Source: Pseudomonas sp. K2I15 (GTDB lineage: Bacteria; Pseudomonadota; Gammaproteobacteria; Pseudomonadales; Pseudomonadaceae). Taken from it: a stretch of DNA of 64,000 nt. Each line of letters begins with the position of its first letter. The first letter of the stretch is position 1. The notes under the pieces were generated by a model. That model was not told where the DNA came from. It did not search any database and saw nothing but the letters and a program-made list of their open reading frames with translations. Shown here piece after piece: positions 1-9,766 of the stretch. Position numbers and translations under genes: made by a program. The stretch lies in NCBI RefSeq assembly GCF_002204795.1, contig NZ_NIXO01000004.1:62001-126000 (forward strand), in the 5' to 3' direction.

Positions 1-30
1 GCGAAGATCGTTGAAAATTGAGACCCACAA

Positions 31-58
31 AAAAACCCATGACACGTCATGGGTTTTT
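31..58 (-). terminator. Intrinsic terminator of speC, probably bidirectional
   Basis: A stem AAAAACCCATGAC pairs perfectly with GTCATGGGTTTTT around a 2-nt loop. It lies 15 bases beyond the speC stop codon and has A and T tracts on its two sides, so it can work in both directions. Confidence 0.85.
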
Positions 59-72
59 TATTTGCAGCCGGC

Positions 73-1236
73 TTACAGGTAGAACGATTTCAACGGCGGG
101 AAGCCATTGAATTCAATCGCGCTGTAGCTGGTGGTGTACGCACCGGTAGACAGCCAGTACATCCGGTCACCAATCGCCAGGTTCAGCGGCAGGCCGTACT
201 TGTAGTTCTCGTACATGATGTCGGCGCTGTCGCAGGTTGGGCCGGCGATGACCACTTCTTCCATCTCGCCTTTCTTCTCGGTCCAGATAGGGAACTTGAT
301 GGCTTCGTCCATGGTTTCGATCAGGCCGGAGAATTTGCCCACGTCGGTGTACACCCAACGCTCGACGGCGGTACGCGATTTACGCGCAACCAATACCACT
401 TCACTGACCAGGATCCCGGCGTTGGCGATCAACGAACGGCCCGGCTCCAGGATGATTTCCGGCAGGTCGTCACCGAAGTCTTCCTTCAGGAAGCGGATGA
501 TTTCCTCGGCGTAGGTTTCCAGGCTGTTGGTGCGGGTGATGTAGTTGGCCGGGAAGCCACCGCCCATGTTGATCAGCTTGAGGTGGATGCCGTCTTCTTC
601 TTTCAGGCGCTCGAAGATCACTTTGACCTTGGCGATCGCAGCGTCCCACACGCTGATGTCACGCTGTTGCGAGCCGACGTGAAAGGAGATGCCGTAAGGC
701 ACCAGGCCCAGGTCGCGGGCGAGGATCAGCAGGTCCATGGCCATGTCGGTCTGGCAGCCGAATTTGCGCGACAGAGGCCAGTCGGCCGTGGTCGAGCCTT
801 CGGTGAGGATGCGCACATAGACTTTCGAACCCGGGGCGGCCTTGGCGATGTTGCGCAGGTCGGCTTCGGAGTCGGTGGAGAACAGGCGCACGCCTTTATC
901 AAAGAAGTAGCGGATGTCCTTGGATTTCTTGATGGTGTTGCCGTAGCTGATACGGTCGGCGCTGACGCCGCGGTCCATGACCTTGTCCAGCTCGTAGATC
1001 GACGCGATGTCGAAGCTCGAACCTTTGGCTTTGAGCAGGTCGATGATCTCGACGGCCGGGTTGGCCTTGACCGCGTAATACACCTTGGCGAATTCGAAAC
1101 CGGCGCGCAGGTCATCGTAGGCCTGGCTGATCATCGCGGTGTCGATCACCACGAACGGGGTTTCCTGGGTATCGGCGAACGCCTTCATTTTGTCAAAAGT
1201 GGCGCGCGCGAAATAATCTTCGACCTGGATCGACAT
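73..1236 (-). CDS. speC: Ornithine decarboxylase (PLP-dependent, fold III)
   Basis: Decarboxylates L-ornithine to putrescine, the first step of polyamine synthesis, in the cytoplasm. The 387-residue product is of the eukaryote-like/alanine-racemase-fold type. The PLP lysine is about K57 in YYAVKANP, the HVGSQ and GGGFP motifs follow, and the catalytic cysteine is about C335 in GPTCDSAD. The ATG at 1236 was chosen because AGGAG lies 8 bases upstream and the product length matches Pseudomonas SpeC. The frame stays open for 31 more codons upstream to an ATG at 1329 that has no clear ribosome site. That stretch is better read as 5' leader. The gene is monocistronic, with a terminator close behind it. 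Confidence 0.95.
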   Translation of the reverse strand: MSIQVEDYFARATFDKMKAFADTQETPFVVIDTAMISQAYDDLRAGFEFAKVYYAVKANPAVEIIDLLKAKGSSFDIASIYELDKVMDRGVSADRISYGNTIKKSKDIRYFFDKGVRLFSTDSEADLRNIAKAAPGSKVYVRILTEGSTTADWPLSRKFGCQTDMAMDLLILARDLGLVPYGISFHVGSQQRDISVWDAAIAKVKVIFERLKEEDGIHLKLINMGGGFPANYITRTNSLETYAEEIIRFLKEDFGDDLPEIILEPGRSLIANAGILVSEVVLVARKSRTAVERWVYTDVGKFSGLIETMDEAIKFPIWTEKKGEMEEVVIAGPTCDSADIMYENYKYGLPLNLAIGDRMYWLSTGAYTTSYSAIEFNGFPPLKSFYL

Positions 1237-1341
1237 GCTGGGAACTCCTACTGGCAAACTAGATTGATCAATGGGTGCAAATGAACGTCCTCCGTATCCC
1301 CACTTTGGTTCGCCTACTTCCCAAGGCATGTCGCCGAAAGC

Positions 1342-1377
1342 AAAAAGGCCATGGGATCAACCGCTTCCCTTGGCCTT
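1342..1377 (-). terminator. Terminator hairpin inside the speC 5' leader (putative attenuator)
   Basis: Read on the minus strand, AAGGCCAAGGG pairs with CCCATGGCCTT (one mismatch) around an 11-nt loop and is followed by TTTTT. It lies between the predicted speC promoter and the start codon, about 105 bases before the ATG. It could attenuate speC or end a short RNA of about 90 nt. Confidence 0.6.
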
Positions 1378-1438
1378 GCTGTCTCGTCGTCAGTACTTGA
1401 GCCGGATGGATCGTTTCCAGCATGGACGTTCGGCGCGA

Positions 1439-1467
1439 ACTTTAGGACGTGAGGGACTTTAGATCAA
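1439..1467 (-). promoter_or_regulatory. Predicted sigma70 promoter of speC
   Basis: On the minus strand, TTGATC (1467-1462) and TAAAGT (1444-1439) are separated by 17 bases. Transcription would begin near 1432 and give a leader of about 195 nt before the speC ATG. Called from the hexamers only. Confidence 0.55.
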
Positions 1468-1600
1468 CTAAAAATGTCGCGTTTTTGCACGCGTTCGTCG
1501 TGAGACCGTGTGCAGCTACTTATGTAACCGACCGGTATGACGGATTGATGTTCCCCGGGAGGGGATATTTGAGGTGTTTCTGACACAGTGAAGATCTAAA

Positions 1601-1690
1601 TGTGGGAGCGGGCTTGCTCGCGAAAGCGGAGTGTCCGTCAATACATCCGTTGACTGACACACTGCCTTCGCGAGCAAGCCCGCTCCCACA
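1601..1690. repeat. REPIN (inverted REP pair)
   Basis: TGTGGGAGCGGGCTTGCTCG at the left edge is mirrored by its reverse complement at the right edge, with a less conserved middle. It lies 22 bases past the stop of the ABC transporter ATPase gene. It is the typical non-coding, non-autonomous repeat of P. fluorescens genomes. No RAYT transposase is present in the window. Confidence 0.9.
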
Positions 1691-1712
1691 ATTTGAACCG
1701 CGCTGTGTCAGG

Positions 1713-2870
1713 TCATGCGAGCGCCGTCTCGGCTGGCGACACGATACTGGTCTTGCCCCCACGCGACTTACCAGAGCTCAAGTACTCGGCAATCGACTCC
1801 TGGGTCACTTCCCCCAGGAACACCCGCTCTGCGTCCATTACCGGCAACCACGAGCGGTTGAACTCGTACATGCGCGACAACAGGATGCGCAAATGCTCGT
1901 CGTACGCCGCCGTGGCGTTGAACTCGCGCAGGTACTGGCCGCAGGTACCGGTCTGACGGTGCAGGTCGCGGCGTCGTACATAACCCAGCGCCTTGTTCTC
2001 GGCATCGGTCACCACCACATAGCGACGGTCGAGTTCGTCCATCTGCTCCAGGGCATCCGCCACTGGCGTCTCCGGGCTGACCGACGGCGCGTTATCCGCC
2101 GCATCTTCAGCTTTCACCAGCAACAGACGCTTGAGGGTGCTGTCCTGGCCAACGAAGTTGCTGACGAATTCGTCGGCAGGGTGGGCCAGCAGGGTGTCCG
2201 GGTGATCGATCTGCAGCAGCTTGCCGGCCCGGAAGATCGCGATCTTGTCGCCCAGCTTGATGGCTTCGTCGATGTCGTGGCTGACCATGATCACGGTCTT
2301 GTTCAGCGCGCGCTGCATTTCGAAGAACTCGTTCTGGATCATCTCGCGGTTGATCGGGTCGACCGCGCCGAACGGCTCATCCATCAGCAGCAACGGTGCA
2401 TCCGCCGCCAGCGCACGGATCACGCCGATCCGCTGCTGCTGGCCACCCGACAGCTCACGCGGGTAGCGGTGCAGGTACTGCTTGGGTTCCAGCTTGATCA
2501 TGCTCATCAATTCGCGGGCACGGTCGTGGCATTTCTGCTTGTCCCAGCCCAGCAGCTTGGGCACCACCACGATGTTCTCTTCGATGGTCATGTTCGGGAA
2601 CAGGCCGATCTGCTGGATCACATAGCCGATGTTGCGACGCAGGGTCACTTCATCCAGGTCAGTGGTGTCTTCGCCGTTGATCAGGATCTTGCCCGACGTC
2701 GGCTTGATCAGGCGGTTGATCATCTTCAGCGTGGTGCTTTTACCGCAGCCCGAGGGCCCCAGGAATACGCAAATTTCGCCTTCGTTGACGGTCAGGCTTA
2801 CGGAATCAACGGCGGTGATGGTCTTGCCGTTGCTTTGGAAGGTCTTGGTCAGGTTTTGAAGTTCGATCAT
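1713..2870 (-). CDS. Osmoprotectant ABC importer, ATP-binding subunit with CBS-type tail
   Basis: Energises uptake of quaternary amines such as glycine betaine, choline or carnitine (OpuC/ProV/OsmV-like). The 385-residue product has a Walker A motif GPSGCGKST at about 38-46, a signature LSGGQQQR, Walker B LLLMDEP and a switch histidine in SHDIDEA. A tail from about residue 260 resembles the tandem CBS domains by which OpuA-type ATPases sense ionic strength. The start at 2870 gives ATGA overlap with the stop of the upstream permease gene, which implies translational coupling. It is the last gene of the operon. The exact substrate cannot be read from the sequence. Confidence 0.88.
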   Translation of the reverse strand: MIELQNLTKTFQSNGKTITAVDSVSLTVNEGEICVFLGPSGCGKSTTLKMINRLIKPTSGKILINGEDTTDLDEVTLRRNIGYVIQQIGLFPNMTIEENIVVVPKLLGWDKQKCHDRARELMSMIKLEPKQYLHRYPRELSGGQQQRIGVIRALAADAPLLLMDEPFGAVDPINREMIQNEFFEMQRALNKTVIMVSHDIDEAIKLGDKIAIFRAGKLLQIDHPDTLLAHPADEFVSNFVGQDSTLKRLLLVKAEDAADNAPSVSPETPVADALEQMDELDRRYVVVTDAENKALGYVRRRDLHRQTGTCGQYLREFNATAAYDEHLRILLSRMYEFNRSWLPVMDAERVFLGEVTQESIAEYLSSGKSRGGKTSIVSPAETALA

Positions 2871-3520
2871 TTGAGCAGTCCTTTTGGAGTCAGCGTGCGT
2901 TGCAGCCATTGCAGAAGCAGGTCGGCGAAGATGGCCAGGAGACTGACCAGTACGGCGCCAACGATCAGCATCGACATGTCGCTGCGGCTGATGGAAGCCA
3001 GAATAAGTACACCCAGGCCACCGGCGCCGATGGTGGCGGCGATGGTCATCACACCAATGTTCATGACGACGGCGGTGCGCACACCGGCGAGGATCACCGG
3101 CACGGCAATCGGCAGTTCGACCATGCGCAGGCGCTGGCCGAAGGTCATGCCGATGCCTTTGGCGGCTTCGCGGATGCCCGGTTCCACGCCGGTGAGGGCG
3201 AGGTAGGTGTTACGCATGATGGGCAGCAGGGAGTAGAGGAACACCGCGGTGATCGCCGGCATCGGCCCCAGGCCCTGGCCAAATTTGGAGTAGAACGGCA
3301 GCAGCAGGCCGAACAGCGCGATCGACGGCACGGTCAGCAGCACCGTGGCGCTGGCCTGCAACGGGCCGGCGAGGGTCGGGAAGCGGGTCATCAGCACGCC
3401 CAGAGGCACGCCCACGACGATTGCCAGGATGACTGCAATGCCGACCAGGGTGATGTGCTGCCAGGTCAGTTGCAGGACGAGTGCCCAATCAAGATGGGAA
3501 AAGGCGTTCAGAAATTCCAT
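2867..3520 (-). CDS. Osmoprotectant ABC importer, permease subunit
   Basis: Inner-membrane permease of the OpuCB/OpuCD type, 217 residues with five to six hydrophobic segments. The EAA-like cytoplasmic loop that docks the ATPase is visible as EAAKGIGMTFGQRL near residue 140. The ATG at 3520 is preceded by GAGGAG. It starts 11 bases after the binding-protein gene ends and overlaps the ATPase gene by 4 bases. It pairs with the second permease at 4449-5165 to make the heterodimeric channel. Confidence 0.88.
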   Translation of the reverse strand: MEFLNAFSHLDWALVLQLTWQHITLVGIAVILAIVVGVPLGVLMTRFPTLAGPLQASATVLLTVPSIALFGLLLPFYSKFGQGLGPMPAITAVFLYSLLPIMRNTYLALTGVEPGIREAAKGIGMTFGQRLRMVELPIAVPVILAGVRTAVVMNIGVMTIAATIGAGGLGVLILASISRSDMSMLIVGAVLVSLLAIFADLLLQWLQRTLTPKGLLK

Positions 3521-3531
3521 GTCTTCTCCTC

Positions 3532-4428
3532 TTATTGATTGATCGGATGTTGGCGCAGGAAATCTGCGGCCACAGCGGACGGGCTTTCATGGTCGACGTC
3601 GACCCGCGCGTTCAGCTGGCGCATGGTTTCGTTGTCGAACAGTGCGGCCAGCGGCTTAAGGTCAGCGGCCAGTTGCGGGTGGGCGTCGAGGTAAACCTGA
3701 CGCACCACGGGTGCTGCGGTGTAGTCCGGGAAGTAATGCTTGTCGTCATCCAGCAGCTTCAATTTGAAGGCGTTCAGGCGACCGTCGGTGGTGTAGACCA
3801 AGCCGGCAAACACCTGGCCATTACGCAGCGCGGTGTAGACCAGGCCGGCGTCCATCTGCCGGGTGTTTTTGCGGGTCAGGTTCATGTCGTACAGCTTGAC
3901 CATGCCGGCCATGCCGTCGGAACGGTTAGCGAATTCAGTGTCGAGGGCTACCAGGCGGTTTTCGCGGGTTTTCTCGGCCAGCGCCACGGTCAGGTCGCTG
4001 ATGCTGTTGATCTGCGGGAATTCCTTGGCCACGTTCTCTGGCAGGGCCAGGGCGTAGGTGTTGCTGAACTTCGACGGGGAGAGCCAGACCAGGCCTTTTT
4101 TCGCATCGAGTTCTTTAACCCGGGCGTAGGACTGTTCACTGTCGAGCTTCTCGTCGACGTGGTTGTAGGCCACCAGCGACACGCCGGTGTATTCCCAAAT
4201 CAGGTCCAGTTGCCCGCTTTCCTGGGCACTGCGCGCCAGGTTGCTGCCCAGCCCGCCGGTCACACGGGTGTCGTAACCTTTGGTGCGCAGGTACTGGGAG
4301 GTGATTTCGGCGAGCAGGGTCTGTTCAGTGAACACCCGGGCGCCGATACGAATGACCGGTTTTTCAGCGGCTTGCGCAAACCCTGCGAACAGCAGGACGC
4401 AGCCCAATATCAATGTCAGTTTTTTCAT
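3532..4428 (-). CDS. Osmoprotectant ABC importer, periplasmic substrate-binding protein
   Basis: Binds the quaternary amine in the periplasm and delivers it to the permeases (OpuAC/OsmF family). It is 298 residues with a clear signal peptide: MKK, then a hydrophobic stretch, cleaved after AQA near residue 20. The mature protein opens with KPVIRIGARVFTEQ, a typical start for this family. The ATG at 4428 is preferred over the longer open frame to 4536 because the signal peptide begins there and AAGG-rich sequence precedes it. It lies between the two permease genes. Confidence 0.88.
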   Translation of the reverse strand: MKKLTLILGCVLLFAGFAQAAEKPVIRIGARVFTEQTLLAEITSQYLRTKGYDTRVTGGLGSNLARSAQESGQLDLIWEYTGVSLVAYNHVDEKLDSEQSYARVKELDAKKGLVWLSPSKFSNTYALALPENVAKEFPQINSISDLTVALAEKTRENRLVALDTEFANRSDGMAGMVKLYDMNLTRKNTRQMDAGLVYTALRNGQVFAGLVYTTDGRLNAFKLKLLDDDKHYFPDYTAAPVVRQVYLDAHPQLAADLKPLAALFDNETMRQLNARVDVDHESPSAVAADFLRQHPINQ

Positions 4429-4448
4429 GTGAATTCCTTTGCCAAGCC

Positions 4449-5165
4449 TTAAGACGCACGCACTCCGCGTTCCAGCCAGAGGCGGCTGGCCATGGTCACC
4501 AGACCGTCGAGCAGCAAGGCCAGCAGCGCGGTGCACGCGGCGCCGAGCAACAGTTGCGGCTGATTGTTCAGGGCGATGCCGGGGAAAATCAGGCTACCCA
4601 GGCTGTTGGCGCCAATCAGGAACGCCAGGGGCGCGGTACCGACGTTGATCGCCAGGGCCACGCGCACACCACCGATGATGATCGGCACGGCGTTGGGCAA
4701 TTCGACGCGAAACAGCACCTGGCGCGGCGTCATGCCGATGCCGACGGCGGCTTCTTTCAATGAGCCTTGTACGTTTTTCAGGCCTTCATAGGTGTTGCGC
4801 ACGATGGGCAGCAACGAGGCGAGGAACAGCGCGAAGATCGCGGGGCCGCTGCCGATGCCGAGGACACCGAGGGCGATGGCCAGCACGGCCAGGGGAGGGA
4901 CGGTATTGCCGATGTTGAAGATCTGCATGAAGCGTTCTGCGCGCCCGACCATATTCGGTCGGCTGAGAGCAATACCGGCGGGGATCCCTACGATCAGGGC
5001 GGCCAGCATCGAAACAAGGACGAGGATCAAGTGAGCTTGCAGGTAAAACAACAAATCGTCGCGGTACAGTTCGATCGTGTTGATGCCGATCCAGTGGACC
5101 AGCAGGGCCAGGAGAGCGACGACAACCGCTCCTCCTATCAGCCCTTTGCCATAGCGAATAGCCAC
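4449..5165 (-). CDS. Osmoprotectant ABC importer, permease subunit (first gene of the operon)
   Basis: Second inner-membrane permease, about 238 residues with several transmembrane helices and the docking loop EAAVGIGMTPRQVL. The GTG at 5165 is chosen because AAGGAG lies about 8 bases upstream. The ATG at 5201 would add 12 residues and place that ribosome site inside the gene. The order permease, binding protein, permease, ATPase, with 4-bp overlap at the distal end, indicates a single operon. Confidence 0.85.
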   Translation of the reverse strand: MAIRYGKGLIGGAVVVALLALLVHWIGINTIELYRDDLLFYLQAHLILVLVSMLAALIVGIPAGIALSRPNMVGRAERFMQIFNIGNTVPPLAVLAIALGVLGIGSGPAIFALFLASLLPIVRNTYEGLKNVQGSLKEAAVGIGMTPRQVLFRVELPNAVPIIIGGVRVALAINVGTAPLAFLIGANSLGSLIFPGIALNNQPQLLLGAACTALLALLLDGLVTMASRLWLERGVRAS

Positions 5166-5496
5166 AGGCGGACTCCTTTTTTCTTCTGTCGGCGAACACA
5201 TTTCCGAGCGGCAATGCCATTCCTGGCTGCCTCTAAATGTGGTCGCGAAATGCAGCTCGCCAATACCGGCAAAACGGTATGAGGTCGAGCCATGAGCGCA
5301 GCCTCGTCAGGCTAACTTGCTGATTTTTCAGCCCCTGTTACGAGTGCGATAGCAGGGGAGTGGACGTCTCTACCTTTTAAAAGGTTCCATACTTGGCAGC
5401 ATTTAGCCACCCCCAATGGGGTGAACGGTGGTCCGTCACCCTGGGTTTGCGCTATACTCGCCGCCCTTTTTTGACTCACCTGCCAGGCGATTTCCC
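5166..5496. other. Divergent intergenic region between the ABC importer and prfC
   Basis: No gene is seen. It holds a 14-bp perfect palindrome ACCTTTTAAAAGGT (5372-5385), a hairpin with arms CCCCTG and CAGGGG (5332-5358), and a -10-like TATACT at 5453-5458 facing prfC. The operon promoter on the minus strand could not be placed. Confidence 0.6.
5453..5458 (+). promoter_or_regulatory. Likely -10 box of prfC
   Basis: TATACT lies 39 bases before the prfC ATG in the context GCGCTATACTCG, which is common for Pseudomonas housekeeping promoters. The -35 region is weak (TGGTCC at 5429-5434, 18-bp spacer). Confidence 0.45.
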
Positions 5497-7080
<1,584 letters not shown>

Positions 7081-7098
7081 GGGTTAGCGATATAAGAG

Positions 7099-7127
7099 AG
7101 GGCGAAGCTGTCATGGCTTCGCCCTTT
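7099..7127 (+). terminator. Intrinsic terminator of prfC
   Basis: AGGGCGAAGC and GCTTCGCCCT form a perfect stem around TGTCATG, followed by TTTTG, 20 bases past the stop codon. Confidence 0.85.
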
Positions 7128-7140
7128 TGTTTGGCCACCC

Positions 7141-7239
7141 TGTAGGAGCGAGCTTGCTCGCGAAGAGCTCACGAGCACCGCGTTTATCCGGGGTTGACGC
7201 GTCATCGTTGACGACCTTCGCGAGCAAGCCCGCTCCCAC
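7141..7239. repeat. REPIN
   Basis: Left edge TGTAGGAGCGAGCTTGCTCG, right edge the reverse complement of TGTGGGAGCGGGCTTGCTCG. The two arms carry slightly different REP variants (TAGGAGCGAG against TGGGAGCGGG), so this copy is a hybrid. Confidence 0.88.
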
Positions 7240-7338
7240 AGGGGGTGGCGAAAACTTCAGTTCAGGACTAGCTTGAAACGAGGCGACGGCGGACAGCTGT
7301 CGTACGCAGTTCAACTCCTGACTGGGCGGAATTCGACC

Positions 7339-7614
7339 ATGAGTATCTTTCAACGTGTGGTGCTGTTGCTCAAAGTGCTGGTGATGTTGTCGTTGGGTAT
7401 GTCTTCCGCGTGGGCCAATACGGCTGTGCAAAGCCATGGCACAGGGTTTGTCGCGGCGAAGACGGTGCAGGCGGGTGGCTTGCAGCTGGCCAAGAGTGAA
7501 TCCGAGCCAGACGACCAGAACCAGGGCGGTTCCAAGGACGATGACGACGCCGAGAACCCGGATAACGACGGTGAAGACAGCGACACCTATAACGACGGCG
7601 ACAGCGATACGTAA
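7339..7614 (+). CDS. Small secreted Asp-rich protein of unknown function
   Basis: The 91-residue product starts MSIFQRVVLLLKVL and has a signal peptide that would be cleaved after SSAWA near residue 26. The mature chain is short. Its last 37 residues are dominated by Asp, Glu, Asn and Gly (runs such as DDDD and DGDSD), giving a strongly acidic, probably disordered tail. Such tails can bind calcium or other cations, but no EF-hand or RTX spacing is evident. GGCGG 9 bases before the ATG is a weak ribosome site. I do not recognise the family. Isolated between two REPINs. Confidence 0.6.
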   Translation: MSIFQRVVLLLKVLVMLSLGMSSAWANTAVQSHGTGFVAAKTVQAGGLQLAKSESEPDDQNQGGSKDDDDAENPDNDGEDSDTYNDGDSDT

Positions 7615-7632
7615 GTAACGCAGGCAAAAGAA

Positions 7633-7675
7633 AGCCCCTCTTGCCGGACAGATGCGCTATCCGACAAGAAGGGCT
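7633..7675 (-). terminator. Terminator hairpin between the small protein gene and the dpp operon
   Basis: Arms AGCCCCTCTTGCCGGA and TCCGACAAGAAGGGCT pair at 14 of 16 positions. On the minus strand the hairpin is followed by TTTCTTTTG, which suits termination of the dpp operon. In the plus direction no T tract follows. Confidence 0.6.
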
Positions 7676-7702
7676 GTAGAACTCAGGAATTTCAATGGCC
7701 TT

Positions 7703-7802
7703 TGTAGGCGCGAGCTTGCTCGCGAAGGTCTTCAACGATGACGCGAGGTGCTTGATACCCCGCGTCGCTCTCACGGTTTTCGCGAGCAAGCTCGCTCCTA
7801 CA
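7703..7802. repeat. REPIN (GTAGG...GAGCTTGCTCG variant)
   Basis: TGTAGGCGCGAGCTTGCTCG on the left and its near reverse complement on the right. It sits 14 bases past the dppF stop codon. Confidence 0.88.
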
Positions 7803-7816
7803 GATACAGCGGCCGG

Positions 7817-8788
7817 TCAGACCACAAATTGCTCCGCGTAGTGGCAAGCCACCTGGCGGTTGTCGAGTGGTCGCAGCACCGGTTCATCGGTGCTGCACAG
7901 CTGGGTCGCGTACGGGCAGCGCTTGTGGAACGCGCAGCCAGACGGCGGGTTCAATGGATTGGGCAACTCGCCGACGATTTTGATCTTCGGTTTGTTCGGA
8001 TCCGGATGAATGGTCGGTGTCGCCGACAGCAGCGCCTGGGTGTACGGGTGCAACGGGCGCGCATAGATGTCGTGCTTGGGGCCCACTTCAACCGGGCGGC
8101 CGAGGTACATCACCATCACGTCATCGGCGACGTGTTGCACCACCGCGAGGTTGTGGGAGATGAACACGTAGGCCGTGTTGAATTCCTGCTGCAGGTCCAT
8201 GAACAGGTTCAGCACCTGGGCCTGGATCGATACGTCCAGCGCCGAGGTTGGTTCATCCGCCACCAGCACCTTGGGTTGCAGCATCATGGCCCGGGCCAGT
8301 GCGATCCGCTGGCGCTGGCCACCGGAGAACATGTGCGGGTAGCGCTGATAATGCTCAGGGCGCAGGCCCACTTGCTTCATCATCGCCTGGACCTTTTCCC
8401 GACGCTCGGCGGCAGACAGGTTGGTGTTGATCAGCAGCGGCTCGCCCAGTTGATCACCGACCTTCTGGCGCGGGTTCAACGAGGCATACGGGCTCTGGAA
8501 CACCATCTGCACGTCTTTGCGCAATTGCTTGCGCTGGGCCTTGTCGGCGCCGGTGACTTCCTGGCCGGCGATTTTCAGCGAGCCGGAGGACGGCTCTTCA
8601 ATCAGCGTCAGGGCGCGGGCCAGGGTGGATTTGCCGCAACCGGATTCGCCCACGACCGCTAGGGTCTTGCCGGCTTCCAGCTCGAACGACACACCATTGA
8701 GCGCGCGCACCAGGGCGTGGCCCTTGAACAGGCCACGGGACACTTCGTAGTGACGGGTCAGGTCGCGGGCGGTAAGTACGACGGCCAT
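7817..8788 (-). CDS. dppF: Dipeptide ABC transporter ATP-binding protein DppF
   Basis: Cytoplasmic ATPase of the di/oligopeptide importer. The 323 residues show Walker A GESGCGKST at about 47-55, signature FSGGQRQR, Walker B VLVADEP and switch SHNLAVV. The C-terminal oligopeptide-ABC extension carries the cysteine cluster CAFHKRCPYATQLC, which binds an iron-sulfur cluster in DppD/F relatives. It starts with a 1-base TAATG overlap on dppD, so the two ATPases are coupled. Last gene of the dpp operon. Confidence 0.93.
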   Translation of the reverse strand: MAVVLTARDLTRHYEVSRGLFKGHALVRALNGVSFELEAGKTLAVVGESGCGKSTLARALTLIEEPSSGSLKIAGQEVTGADKAQRKQLRKDVQMVFQSPYASLNPRQKVGDQLGEPLLINTNLSAAERREKVQAMMKQVGLRPEHYQRYPHMFSGGQRQRIALARAMMLQPKVLVADEPTSALDVSIQAQVLNLFMDLQQEFNTAYVFISHNLAVVQHVADDVMVMYLGRPVEVGPKHDIYARPLHPYTQALLSATPTIHPDPNKPKIKIVGELPNPLNPPSGCAFHKRCPYATQLCSTDEPVLRPLDNRQVACHYAEQFVV

Positions 8789-9756
8789 TACGCCACCTCC
8801 TGATTCAGCGGGTAGAAGCAGCGGGCGAGGCTGTTGCTTTTTGGGTCAAGGCCCGGGCGTTGGGCGCGGCAGGACTCCTGCACATACGGGCAGCGCGGTG
8901 ACAGCAGGCAACCCTGCGGGCGGTCATAACGGCCCGGAACGATACCCGGCAGCGTCGCCAGGCGCGTGGCGCCCAGGCTGTGCTCGGGAATCGCCTTGAG
9001 CAGCGCTTCGCTGTACGGGTGCGCCGGGATGTCGAACAACTGCGGTACCTGGCCGACTTCAACGGCTTGGCCGGCGTACATCACGCACACGCGCTGGGCG
9101 GTTTCGGCCACCACCGCGAGGTCGTGAGTGATCAGCACCAGGCCCATGTTCTGCTCTTTCTGCAAGGCCAGCAGCAGGTCCATGATCTGGGCCTGGATGG
9201 TCACGTCGAGTGCAGTGGTGGGTTCATCGGCAATCAGCAGTTTCGGCTCGCCGGCAATGGCCATGGCGATAGCCACACGCTGGCTCATACCACCGGACAA
9301 CTGGTGCGGATAAGCATCCATACGGCTGGCTGCGCCTGGGATTTCCACCTTTTCGAGCAGTTCGATGGCACGCTTGCGCGCTTGCTTGCCGGACATCTTC
9401 AGATGCAGGCGCAGCACTTCTTCGATCTGGAAACCCACGGTGTAGCTGGGGTTCAGGGCGGTCATCGGGTCCTGAAACACCATCGCCAGGTCTTTACCGA
9501 CGATCTGCCGACGCTGGCGGTTGCTCAGCTTGAGCATGTCCTTGCCGTCGAAGTTCAGGGCGTCGGCGGTGACGATGCCGGGGTGCTCGATCAGGCCCAT
9601 CAGCGCCATCATGGTCACGGACTTACCCGAGCCCGACTCGCCAACGATCGCCAGTACTTCGCCTTTGTCGACGCAAATGTCGAGGCCATCGACTACAGGC
9701 ACGGCGGTCTTGTCGCCGAAGCGGACATTGAGATTCTTGATTTCTAGCAGTGACAT
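8788..9756 (-). CDS. dppD: Dipeptide ABC transporter ATP-binding protein DppD
   Basis: Partner ATPase of DppF, 322 residues. Walker A is GESGSGKS, signature LSGGMSQR, Walker B LLIADEP. The C-terminal cysteine cluster [14 protein letters not shown] matches the DppD/OppD family extension. The ATG at 9756 follows GAGGAGA; the open frame to 9801 overlaps dppC and lacks a ribosome site. It lies 10 bases after dppC and overlaps dppF by one base. Confidence 0.93.
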   Translation of the reverse strand: MSLLEIKNLNVRFGDKTAVPVVDGLDICVDKGEVLAIVGESGSGKSVTMMALMGLIEHPGIVTADALNFDGKDMLKLSNRQRRQIVGKDLAMVFQDPMTALNPSYTVGFQIEEVLRLHLKMSGKQARKRAIELLEKVEIPGAASRMDAYPHQLSGGMSQRVAIAMAIAGEPKLLIADEPTTALDVTIQAQIMDLLLALQKEQNMGLVLITHDLAVVAETAQRVCVMYAGQAVEVGQVPQLFDIPAHPYSEALLKAIPEHSLGATRLATLPGIVPGRYDRPQGCLLSPRCPYVQESCRAQRPGLDPKSNSLARCFYPLNQEVA

Positions 9757-9766
9757 GGGAATCTCC

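Noticed and set aside
49..1284. 411-codon open frame on the plus strand opposite speC
   Set aside because: It is the antisense shadow of a well-recognised enzyme gene. Its protein is rich in Val, Gly, Asp, His and Gln without any domain, and it has no ribosome site.
1237..1329. N-terminal extension of SpeC to the ATG at 1329
   Set aside because: The 387-residue form from 1236 has the proper ribosome site and matches family length. The upstream codons overlap the predicted leader.
1268..1423. 51-codon leader ORF (minus strand) in the speC leader
   Set aside because: Its ATG would be only about 9 nt from the predicted 5' end and has no ribosome site. Kept only as a remark in the attenuator finding.
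1602..3206. 534-codon plus-strand frame across the REPIN and the ABC importer genes
   Set aside because: It runs through a REPIN and antisense to two clear ABC genes. The product has no recognisable domain.
5166..5201. ATG at 5201 as start of the first importer permease
   Set aside because: The AAGGAG ribosome site lies inside that extension, 8 bases before the GTG at 5165.
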